Below, piece by piece: positions 34,918 to 44,250 of a stretch of DNA of 64,000 nt; the stretch's first letter is position 1, and each line of letters begins with the position of its first letter. The notes beneath the pieces were generated by a model, which was given only the letters and a program-made list of their open reading frames with translations, was not told the DNA's origin and did not search any database. This DNA comes from Tulasnella sp. 424 (taxonomy: Eukaryota > Basidiomycota > Agaricomycetes > Cantharellales > Tulasnellaceae), in assembly GCA_019633425.1 (NCBI GenBank), contig WSUB01000020.1, positions 186,001-250,000 of the forward strand. The letters run 5' to 3'. Both the position numbers and the translations under genes were made by a program.

Positions 34918-36150
34918 ATGTCCAAGAAGATCCCAGCACCGTCTTCTTGCCTCCCGCCTCTCAAGCGGCTCTCGGCTTTCGACGCCGCCCAAGTCTCCAC
35001 CTTCCTCGGCCACCTGCGCGAGATTTACCAACCCGAAGTCAACGGGTACCGAAACGCCTCACCGACAAAAGCCGCTCACGATTCCGGTTACGCATCAGAA
35101 GCGTCGGACGACGACGAGGATGATTGCAGGTCCACGTCGTCTTCGGCATCGAGCATAGACGTTCTCCGAACGGACCGCTTCGAACGCTCGATCGCGATGA
35201 AGTGGCTCACGGGGCTCGTTAGCCACGGAGAAGAGTGGATTGAAGAAGGGTTGTCCGGCGAGGAGCAGAACGAACGAATTCGGGCTACGGAGGATGCAGC
35301 TGCTCTACTCGCCGCGTGTTCGGGTACCACAACCGGACCGCTGATGCGCACGTTCGACTTCCTCCGTTCATCCCACCTCGAGGACAACGAAGACCGCATC
35401 GTCATTCACATTCGAGACGCGTCTATCCTTTCGCAAGACCATACGAGCGTTGGGTTGCAAACATGGGGGTCGAGTTGTATCCTCGCTCAAAAGATGGTCC
35501 AGTCCCCCGCTGCGTTCGGGTTGCAGCAGCGGAGCAGTGGAGAAGAGTTGAGAATATTGGAGTTGGGAGCTGGGACGGGGGTGCTCAGTATGGTGATGGC
35601 CAAGCTTTTCACCTCTGACGAAGCTCAAGTCGTCGCGACGGACTACCACCCAGCTGTCCTCGACAACCTTCGGGCCAACGTCTCGGGCAACTTCGAGGGT
35701 GCTCTTTCCTCCTCTTCCCACCAAGCTCCAACAATCCTCCCCCTCGACTGGCGTCACCTCCATTGCATCGCATCAACCTGCGCCATCAGTGACGCGAAAC
35801 AAGAAGCACCCTTCGACACGCCGTTCGATGTCATCCTAGGAGCGGATATTATATACGAACCTGAACACGCCCTCTGGATCAAGTCTTCCGTCGAGCTGCT
35901 CTTGAAACGGGATCTCAACTCGTTCTTCTACCTCATCATGCCCAAGAGACCGACGCACGAGGCTGAGACGGCTAGCGTTCCCGAAACGTTCCCTATGGCC
36001 GCTGACGTTCGCAAGAACGGTTGCAGCGGTGATGAGGGCAAGACGCTTAAGCAGATCGCGATCTTGGATATTTCAGAGATCGACCGTATAGTTGGGACGG
36101 GCAGGGTAGATGAAATACAGTATTTATTGTACCGGATTGGATGGGTTTAG
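34918..36150 (+). CDS. SAM-dependent methyltransferase, family 16 (lysine-methyltransferase-like)
   Basis: A single exon of 410 residues. I chose ATG 34918 because the frame upstream has only non-ATG starts. Residues 1-210 include a Ser/Asp-rich segment and helices. The SAM-binding motif I, ILELGAGTGVLSMVMAKL, lies near residues 213-230. VVATDYHPAVLDNLRANV holds the acidic residue that binds ribose. FDVILGADIIYEPEHALW near 304-320 is the post-II motif of the METTL21/EEF2KMT family, whose members methylate lysines on elongation factors and chaperones. The target here is unknown. A truncated copy lies at 29677-30106. Confidence 0.85.
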   Translation: MSKKIPAPSSCLPPLKRLSAFDAAQVSTFLGHLREIYQPEVNGYRNASPTKAAHDSGYASEASDDDEDDCRSTSSSASSIDVLRTDRFERSIAMKWLTGLVSHGEEWIEEGLSGEEQNERIRATEDAAALLAACSGTTTGPLMRTFDFLRSSHLEDNEDRIVIHIRDASILSQDHTSVGLQTWGSSCILAQKMVQSPAAFGLQQRSSGEELRILELGAGTGVLSMVMAKLFTSDEAQVVATDYHPAVLDNLRANVSGNFEGALSSSSHQAPTILPLDWRHLHCIASTCAISDAKQEAPFDTPFDVILGADIIYEPEHALWIKSSVELLLKRDLNSFFYLIMPKRPTHEAETASVPETFPMAADVRKNGCSGDEGKTLKQIAILDISEIDRIVGTGRVDEIQYLLYRIGWV

Positions 36151-36438
36151 CGTTGGACAAGACAGGATTTTCTGATAACTTTAGCCTCTCGTTTCGGTTT
36201 AAAGCTGTCCTTACCGTTCACTAGAAAAGCAATCTTAGTAGATAGATATAATGGGATCTTTGCGTACGGATATTCACTAGTTTTAGACATCGGGGTGTGT
36301 GAGCAGTTGGCAGAGACGAGGCCGTGAAATTTGTGTATTGGACACTTGGGTTTTGATACTAACTAGATCAGACATTTCAAATCATCATGGAATTGCACAT
36401 TTGCACTCGAAAGGCCGTACTTGATACGTGGGTAGCCC
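36151..36438. other. Short region between convergent genes
   Basis: The stretch separates the 3' ends of the methyltransferase (+) and the polysaccharide lyase (-). It is AT-rich and shows nothing beyond likely 3' UTR sequence. Confidence 0.35.
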
Positions 36439-37851
36439 TTATATGACTGCACCCGAAACTGCGGCGAAGTAAGCGCACTGGTCCTTTGGCGAGGCCCACT
36501 CCCCCGTGTTACCTGGATTTTGATACATTCGAAGCAATCAAGTTATTAAGTCGATATAGAGACGGGGAAGAAGACAGCTCACCTCCGAAGAAGGTCTGGA
36601 AATGGGCACCTCGCACCACACAATCAGGATCTTCGCGGATGATGATGCCGCATGCGGATATGACTTTCTCTCCATTCACCCATAGATCAATTTCACCTAC
36701 GTAAATAGATAATATATGTCGGCACTTTTTGCTTACGTGAAGCGAACGTTAACGAGTCGTTGACGACGCACCGTTAGCGACACCATCGTCATTCAGCTTC
36801 ACTCGCTGAGCAATAACGCTCCATTGTCCCGGCACGAACTTGAATGAGCCTTGACCTACGGAAAACCCAAAGTCTGGGTTTAGCTTGCTCTTGGGAGGGA
36901 CTTGACTTAGGACGGTTTTGTTGGTATCGTTGAGAGGCAGGTAGGCGTAGATTTCACCATCTTAATTTGGGAAAATGGGGCAGGAGCGATGAGCAGGATC
37001 TAATTTTTAGGGGATCATCGTAAACATTACGTTAGCTTGGGGCCCTTACCTCCATTGCGGCGCCACATAAGACGGAGCGAGAAGCACTTCTCTCTGTCGG
37101 TCTTCCGTCCGCCGGAGCAGCCATAAGCCACCTCCGGTGTCGAACCGCCGTAAACACCTAGCAGGAGGCCGCGCGCAGAAGGCGTTAACTTAGTATTAAT
37201 TAGCCGGATCGGGCTTTACAAACGTGCATGCTAACCTGGTAACTTCCCTCCACGACTTTTTAGGGTTGAGGGGGAAATTGAATTGAAGGTCTGTGATTAG
37301 CGCAAAGCCTAGCGTGGCGTGCCGGTGGAGGACCATGGCCACACGGCACCATCAAACGGACAACTGGCTCACTTGAAATCGAACCCAGGTTCGAAGTAGA
37401 CTGCGTACGAGAATAACACTTCTTTCGCTTCGTTGAAACACGGACTTGTTGGAGCAGCATTGGCACCGTCAAACTTTGGTCCGCCGACGTAAAATCCGAA
37501 TCCACCCCTAGGCGCACTAGCATTACCAGGGTTGATCGAACCCTTTGGATACACGGCCTCCCAACCCAAGACTCGGTTATCTCCTGGTGCCGCTACGACT
37601 TCGCGAGAGGTCCCCGATGTGATTTTGGTCACGCACAAATCCTCATCGGATAAGGATACGTGCCTGATTCGGGAATGCAAGCGACAGACGGAGGAAGGTA
37701 GAGTTGTAAAACCATTAGAACGAATTGGGCAAGGAAACAGATGATAGGGGTTGAAAGTAGTGAGGGTAGTACTGTTGGGGGGAAGCTGTGATATATTGGC
37801 GACGGGGTTGACGAGTACGAGTTCGTTTTCGTCGGTTGGGTTGGAAGTCAT
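36439..37851 (-). CDS. Polysaccharide lyase 14-like (alginate-lyase fold) protein
   Basis: Exons in coding order: 37851-37373, 37255-37236 (20 nt), 37157-37050, 36960-36772, 36696-36583 and 36512-36439. All phases fit and give 327 residues from the first supported ATG. The middle and C-terminal blocks are clear: FNRGGKLPGVYGG, SGGRKTDREKCFSLRLMW, NGDGEIYAYLPL, FVPGQWSVIAQRVKLND, GEIDLWVNGEKV, AHFQTFFGGNTGEWASPKDQ. These are the beta-jelly-roll strands of fungal PL14-like proteins, which cleave or bind uronic polysaccharides. A signal peptide would be expected. It may sit in an upstream exon near 37970-38060 (VLAAPVCIDHSC) that I could not join with confidence, so the N-terminus is uncertain. 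Confidence 0.8.
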
Positions 37852-38316
37852 GCCGTACGGCCCTGAGGGTTGCGGAAGGATAAGATTGAGCACACCGTAT
37901 GGGACGTCGAAGAAGGTGACGGCGAGGGGTGAGGCCGGCAATTAAGTCTGTTCGGTTGATGGCCAGTACCTTGGTATAGGTGCAGGAGTGGTCGATGCAA
38001 ACCGGGGCCGCGAGGACGCCGCTCCCGTGAGAGTTGATGACGACAAGTTAGCCATTCCGCCACAAAAGTCTTAAAGCGGAAGTGAAACAAAATCCCATAA
38101 ATGTCTTGTGAGGTGACTTTGCGCACTGATTAGACTACGAGGTTAACGAAAAATAGAAAGTATCAGTATGGTAGAGCCCCACACGCAGCGAGACAAAGCT
38201 TTTATCTCGGCTGGCTTCACTTTACCTAGTTGGGGTTTAATTTGCATTTTCCTTTTCACACACTTTCCACGAACAACAAGTTACCATCATCAAACCCACG
38301 TAGGGCCTCGTTGAGC

Positions 38317-38361
38317 TGTCATGTTCGTAAGCTAGAAGGCGGGAACCGGCGGAGTTTAAAC
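38317..38361. repeat. Left end of duplicated unit U1, upstream of the transposon
   Basis: TGTCATGTTCGT and the following bases to AGTTTAAAC match 48327-48379, the left end of the second unit. The rest of U1 resumes at 43849, beyond the transposon. Together they form a 4.5-kb unit with the FAD oxidoreductase and the 5' end of SMC3. Confidence 0.85.
38353..38361. repeat. Left 9-bp target-site duplication of the MULE
   Basis: The sequence is AGTTTAAAC. The same nine bases follow the right terminal repeat at 43840-43848. It contains the 8-bp palindrome GTTTAAAC. Confidence 0.93.
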
Positions 38362-38622
38362 TAGCCTTGACTTCTACTTCCTGTCCGTTGGCAAGGTCCC
38401 CGCCATTTCGAACTCCGGCGGGAACTTGGTGGCCACCCCGTTCTCGGGGTCCTCCCTCTCCCCCTCCTATTAACCTTTACCTGGACTGCCTAGCTCAACA
38501 CATCCTAGAGACATCAGCATGCTGGCGATGCCAATGCTATCTCCAAATGCGGCTCATCTCTCCCAGTCAAAAACCTCCCCTCTTCCCTGTTAGAAGCGGC
38601 ATCGCTTGACCCTTGATATCAC

Positions 38623-39733
38623 ATGGCCTCATCCCGCACTTCCCAGCCCTCCGTTATCTCCTACTCCCAGAACTGCAGCCATTTACATGCCAACTCGACC
38701 GCATTCCAGTCTGAACCGCTACGGAGTCACGTCAACGAGTACAAGCGCGAGATCGTCAACATCCAGCATGAACTCGGTCCGACCCCAATAACCTTTGACT
38801 ATGACACCTACACTCTCAAGCCGTTTTGGTACGTCCCCTTGGTCCTCCTAGAACCGTCCTGCCTGGATGCTGACTCCCACCTGATTACAGCCCGACCCGA
38901 AAGGATTCGTCCGTCCGCCTCAAGACGAGTGGCTTGAGCAAGTATATCAAGGAAAACCCCCACGACCGGGCCTACTGCCTCTGCGGAACAGAGAATCCAA
39001 GCCTCCCAGAAGAATCTCGCATTGCAGCATTCCGGCAGGTTAAGAAAGAGGATGGAACCTGGCCAAAGGGCATGTGGTTTCAGGCCTGCCATTGCTCCCC
39101 AAGCGTCTGTGGTCTCTTAGGTGCGTGTTTTCAGTCAAACCTTAAATTCTCGTTCATTCAACATCCATCCTGACCCAATACACTTATCTAGTCCCTTTGC
39201 CAGAGACACCTACGCAAATCGCTGCGGTTCAGAAGGCTTCCGGAAAGAAGCGCAAGCGCAATGAAGAGCCTTCTAGCCCTGCCACCCCTCGTGTCTGCCG
39301 ACCTCGACTGGACCCAGCCCAATCATTACCACCCTTGACCCCTGCCCTTTCTTCGCCCACACAGCCCGCCTCCACCCTGGTAGCCCCCTCCTCGCCAGCT
39401 CCATCCACCTGTTCCGATGAGCTTCCAGATCCCGATGAGCTTTATCGGATTCCAGCATCGCGCAAGGTTGCCCTGGCAACATCTTCCCTATCTCAAGCAC
39501 TATCTAAGCCAGGATTAGAGAACAAGGGAGCCTCGCTCGATGACCTCGCAGAGATTCTCTGTGCTCGAGAGCGGTGTGGGATTTGCGGACTGTACTTCCT
39601 TCGGAAGCAGTTCAAAGCTCACATAGCACCCAATGGACCGCATCGCGATGTATATACGTACACGGACTCGATCATGCAGTTGACCAATAAGCGTGCTGTT
39701 TATGTAGATGTTAGTACCGGTACTGATGACTGA
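38623..39733 (+). CDS. Accessory protein of the MULE, Cys/His-rich, unknown function
   Basis: Exons 38623-38828, 38891-39120 and 39192-39733 keep frame and give 325 residues. The gene lies inside the terminal repeats and points toward the transposase gene. Residues 90-145 hold a YCLCG and ACHCSPSVCG cluster that could bind zinc. A basic KKRKRNEE nuclear-localisation-like segment and a Pro/Ser-rich linker follow. The C-terminus has CGICGLYFLRKQFKAHIAPNGPH, which resembles a C2H2-type zinc finger. It could be a DNA-binding helper for transposition or a captured host gene. I do not recognise a family. The open frame and position suggest that it moves with the element. Confidence 0.7.
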
Positions 39734-40023
39734 TCATGAGATGCTTTCACCTGTCACCTATTTATACTCTTTATGAAATATGTTTGGCCTTCCCGAAATG
39801 CGCGACTCTTAGAAGGCTGTCGAAGTTTGCTGTTTGTACGTGTTTACATTAGTGCTGCAGTTAGTGATGTTCGTTTCTTGAACGCGCCGACTTCTCTTCT
39901 TCAACCACTGTGAAGGGCCGGCGCATAGTCTTCGATGAATGGGCATACCATAGATATTTCTTTTCTTTCTGCAAACCGAATGAAATTAATGCAGCATGTG
40001 TAACATATTATATAAAGTTAAGA

Positions 40024-43000
40024 CTAAGATTCGGGAGGAAATGGGTATGGTACAGGTGCAGGGGGGACCATGCCCTGAGAAAAGGAGGAGAAATAATATG
40101 AATAATAAGCAGCAAAGACCGCGTTCTGGTTGGGCAAAGGGGCTTGACCGGATGAAAACGTGGCTGAGGGAGGTGGGAGATGGAGGGGGGAGGATGGTGC
40201 TGCCACCGTGTTATGAGATGGTGACAGCCTCGGTGGCACCGTGACTGACGCTTGAGCTTGAGGACCAGATGACTCCCGAAGCCGAGCAAGGGCAGCTTTT
40301 CGGGATCGAAAAGCGTTAAGATACGGCTCCTTTGCAGCCGCTATGGTTGAAGGCGAGGCTCCCTTTGCCTTCAAGGTGTCCAAGACTGCCTTGGTCCGCC
40401 TAAGCTCCTCCAGTGCAGCATTTGCTGCGGCTTGGACGTCGTCGACAGTCTGCGGGTTGGCCGCGGACGGTGTATAGTCTTGATTGCATTGAGAATTGGT
40501 GAACTCAATTGGTAAAGGGAGGCCAGAAGGCGGTGGTAGCAAGCTGGCCTTGGAGCTTTGAGGCTCGGAGTCGGTCGAGGGCGGCAGCGGCAGCGGCGGT
40601 GGCGACGGCGGCGTCGACGGTGGCGGCGATGGTGGCGGCGAAGGGATCCGTGGATCAGGGTCTTCCTTCGGTGGATACATATCCTTGAAGAACTGAAGAA
40701 ATGATTAGTATAAGGGCCCGAGTTTAGCACGAGGAAAGTCAACATACATTAGCTGCCGAAGTGGTTGCTGGCCGGCCCCGCTTCTTCTTCCTCGGCATTC
40801 CATATCCCATTGCTATCCCAGTCTCAACGCTTGAGCGAATATGAGGGGGGAGCTTCTGTGGTGAAGGGAATTCCGCCTTCCGTTCCCCAAGTTCGTGCAA
40901 AACTCGACCGAGGAGCTCCTCCACCTCCTGGACCGTCTCAGTGGAAAGGTGGTGGGCCTCTGACTTGACCTTCAACACCTGAGCCAGGACGGCATCCCAC
41001 TGGACAGCAGGGTTGTAGGACGGAGTCATGGCCGGCGTAAACTCTTCTAACCCTCCTACTCCAGCACCCTCCTCTATCTCGTGCAAACCGTCTCCTGCTC
41101 CTGCACTCGGTTCGGGTGAAGGAAAGCGGATAGATGCATCTGGTAGTGGCGTTGGTGGTGGTGCCCAACTAGGGCCTGGGGCGAGTGGTACTTCGGATTC
41201 CTCAAAGTGAATCCGGACCGCCGTCTCGTGCTTGCAATAGCCGTCGCGTTGAAAGTATGGGCACGAGCAGGTGCCAACCGCAAGGTTGACAGAATACCGA
41301 ATTGAAGCGTCGGAAGAGGAGGTGACAAGGAAAAGGTCACCAGGCTGTGGCTGTAGCAAAGATGATCAGCTTCGGTCTCCGAAATCATACAAGGTGCTTA
41401 CCTGAATCGAGTCTTTTGGCACCTCTTCTGCCTTACTCTTACACGCAAGTCGGGCTTGGACCGCAAGGTCAGCACCTTCCAATCCCATCTGTTGCCGAAA
41501 GTATTTTTTGACGTAGTATATGTTGACTGCAAGGGGGACAGGTCAGCATCAAGAAAGGATACCCATCGGACAACTCACTTGGGTTGGTTAGGAGATAAAC
41601 AAGGTTGTCCATTCGCCGGTTCCGCTTCCCTTCCATAAATTTCATCTTGAGAACCGAGTGCCACGCTTCAATGAGCATATTGGTATCAACGTGTTCCTCG
41701 ATGCGTCGGTTGGTCCGGTGTACAGCGGACCACATGGTAATGACTGGAAGCCAGGTCTTGGTGAGGTATTGTACATAGTTGGGTGACGCGAGTCGGAAAA
41801 TCTCGGATTGGCGATTTGAAAAGCGAGCAGCATCTGATTCCCTCAGCCTAGGGTAGATAGAACTAATTAACAACTTGCCGCAGGGGCAGAAAGTATGATC
41901 AACGTACCAGGCAGTCATGAGAGGCCAGATTTGGTCCGTCTCGGCCTGTGGCAAGTGTTTCTTCCAAGCGCGAAGGACATGCCACCAACAGAGATAAATA
42001 GGGACGTCAGGGTAGACAGAACGGAGGGCATTGATCTGAGCAACATCATAGTCGGTCATGATTACATGAGGGGTCATAGTATTGCGGTCTCGAAAGAGGC
42101 GGAGGAAGTGGGTCAGAACACGCTCTGTACCCCTACTACTGATCATATATGCAACCGGAACACCTAGACAAGAACCATTTCAGTAGAGGCACCTTGACGA
42201 TGAAATTCCACTCACCATGGCCGTATTTGTCTCGAGATAAAAGGGTGAACAGCGTGTAGCCATACACCTGAGTATTGTGCGTGCCATCCATGCAAAGGAC
42301 ATATTCTCCAGTCTCCGCGAAAATGCGGCGTTGCCATGGGGTTTGAATAATAAGCGAGAAATCTTCGGAGTCGATGGAGTCGTGAGGATCGCCGGCTTGG
42401 TGGTAATCAAGGATGCAGTCGAGCTTTCGTAGTTTTGCGACCCAGCGGTGGACCGAGACCGCGTCATTACCATCTTGGCGGTACCGAAGTCCATCCATCT
42501 CGGTCTTGATCCGCCGCAAAAAGTCGTAGGTGACCAGATCATCACGCTTAATGTCTTCTCCGGTGAGGCTGGATGAGTCAATGGGAAAGTTCCTAACGAA
42601 GACGGTGCTCAGTGTCCAGAGGGCACCTAGATAGAGATGAGTACTTACTCTTCTAGCTGTCGCATAACTTCAGGCAGGGCAACGCCGAGAGCGATGAGCC
42701 CGGTCGCAAGGTCACGTGTCGCTTGGGATATACGGCAATACTTGACGTTAGCCGCACCAGTTGGGTGGTCATGGTCGCCGGTGATGCGAGCAACAACCTC
42801 GGAGCGCTCGTGGAATGTCTTGACCTTGAGTGGGATAGGAGATTAGTGTGTCGAGGCTACAGAAAGGCTGAGATGTAGTAAAAAAACCCCACCTGAATAC
42901 GTGCATGGCATCCGCCATAACCAAGCTTCTTTGTTGGAACTTTGCGGTTGTACTTGTCAGTATGCTTGCGTGGGGCTTGATTTGGTCTTCCATTACGAGC

Positions 43001-43291
43001 GCACTCGAAGCGAATTCGCTCCTTGAAGAGAGGTAGTCCACCTGACAAGACCTTGCCTACAAAGTGCTCGAGCAGGTGAGTCGCCGCAGTCCAAGGTAAA
43101 AGCAAACTCAACTCACCCTCTGGCTGGTGTGTTGGACCCCGATTAAACTGCACACCATTTTCCTTTTCCAGATCAGCCTTCCACCGGAGAAAGCCATCCA
43201 TCGAATCAAAGCGAAGAGGCCATCCTTCGGTGTCATCGAAGGAGCCTCGCTTCGGTTTTGTTTCTCGAGAGCGCGGCCGAGCAGGAGGCAT
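40024..43291 (-). CDS. MULE transposase with SWIM zinc finger
   Basis: The gene is multi-exon. The N-terminal exon begins MPPARPRSRETKPKRG and includes a DNA-binding-like segment (RIRFECARNGRPN). The catalytic core shows the three acidic residues of the MULE DDE domain: Asp in VLCMDGTHNTQVYGYTL, Asp in VIMTDYDVAQINALR, and Glu in TNMLIEAWHSVLK. YLCWWHVLRAWKKH is the usual block after the second Asp. A SWIM finger follows (GTCSCPYFQRDGYCKHE). The tail has a basic KKKRGRP motif and a long Pro-rich, coiled segment. It should cut and rejoin the element ends. The frame stays open upstream to 43570, but that part is Ala-rich low complexity. No disabling stop was found. Confidence 0.88.
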
Positions 43292-43839
43292 TGAAATAGC
43301 GAGAGGACCAGGGTGACTGGCAGCACCGGAGGATGGCGATGACAGGCTGGGGACGGCGATGACAGGTTGGGGACGACGTGGGCGGAGGACGGCGACGACG
43401 GCGATGTGGCAGCAGAGGCAGGAGCGGGAGCAGTGAAGCCGTGTTGAAAAGCGGCTTTCAGAACCGACCGGCAGCACTGGAGGAATGCGACGATGGGCTG
43501 GAGGGGGGATGGCGGCGATGGTGGCGATGGCGACGGCGGCAGCGGCAGCGGTGGCAGCGGCGAGGGTCACGGTGCTGAAGCCGAGCTGAGAGGCAGCCTC
43601 TAACTGGGCAGACTACGGGTGCCATCTCGGTCGGTCTCGATCGGTGGTTTGTTGACGTTCTTGATATGTTGAACACCGTCAGATGTGTTGAGCTTGAGGG
43701 GTGAGGTAGCGCAATGAGTGGAGGGTGTTGGGTGGACGGTTGAAGTTTGAACGGTGGGACCCCGTACCTCGCGGCACGCGTTCGGCATAGAGTTCCCATG
43801 GCGGAGAGGTCGGCGGACAGGAAGTAGAACTTGACAGGT
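43292..43839. other. GC-rich right end of the MULE
   Basis: This holds GGCGATGG and GGCAGC triplet-like low-complexity DNA (43320-43600), then the right terminal inverted repeat. It probably contains the transposase promoter. No other gene is supported. Confidence 0.5.
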
Positions 43840-43848
43840 AGTTTAAAC
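43840..43848. repeat. Right 9-bp target-site duplication of the MULE
   Basis: AGTTTAAAC follows the right terminal inverted repeat and leads into CCATGGGGGTT. The empty site at 48371 continues in the same way. Confidence 0.93.
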
Positions 43849-44062
43849 CCATGGGGGTTAGCGAAACTCCGCCAGAATTTCATGAGCCAGTCTCAGGGCC
43901 CGTTTTGTGGTTGCGACGGTGTTGACTTTTATGGTTGCCATTTCCGGGCGATACCGAGCCTGGGCCAGGGGCTATATCACCGGTGACGAACGGACAGCTT
44001 CTGGATTCGCACGGGAGCAAATCCACTCCACCGTTCCTTGAACCCCAAGACCCAATACTTTT

Positions 44063-44072
44063 TTATATATAC
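44063..44072 (+). promoter_or_regulatory. TATA box of the first FAD oxidoreductase gene
   Basis: TTATATATAC lies about 180 bp before the start at 44251. The sister gene has the same motif in the same place (48599-48607). Confidence 0.55.
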
Positions 44073-44250
44073 ACCTGCCCATCCGAACCACGGCACCATC
44101 CTCCCCCCTGATATCGCCTTCTACTTGCGATTCATTCACTTTTTCTGCGTTTTCTCCTGTCTTTTTTCAAGGTACGCCTCGCGATATCCAACCTTGGGCC
44201 GCACGCACTTATCTTGCGTGCCATGCTCTTTTCTTCAACTTGCATGTAGG

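Larger units (their letters stand above)
38362..43839. mobile_element. Mutator-like (MULE) DNA transposon, 5.48 kb, complete
   Basis: The element is bounded by a 9-bp direct repeat, AGTTTAAAC (38353-38361 and 43840-43848), the typical target duplication length of MULEs. The ends are imperfect inverted repeats of about 50 bp that share TTCTACTTCCTGTCCG and an inner CCGCCAT. The outermost bases differ. Inside are a MULE transposase (-) with a SWIM zinc finger and a second, convergent gene (+). The paralogous position at 48371-48379 has a single AGTTTAAAC with the same flanks, which is an empty site. Both genes are open, so the element may still be active or only recently silenced. Confidence 0.93.

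Noticed and set aside
43292..43570. Ala-rich extension of the MULE transposase
   Set aside because: It is simple triplet repeat sequence; it stays in frame, but there is no support for translation from the upstream Met.
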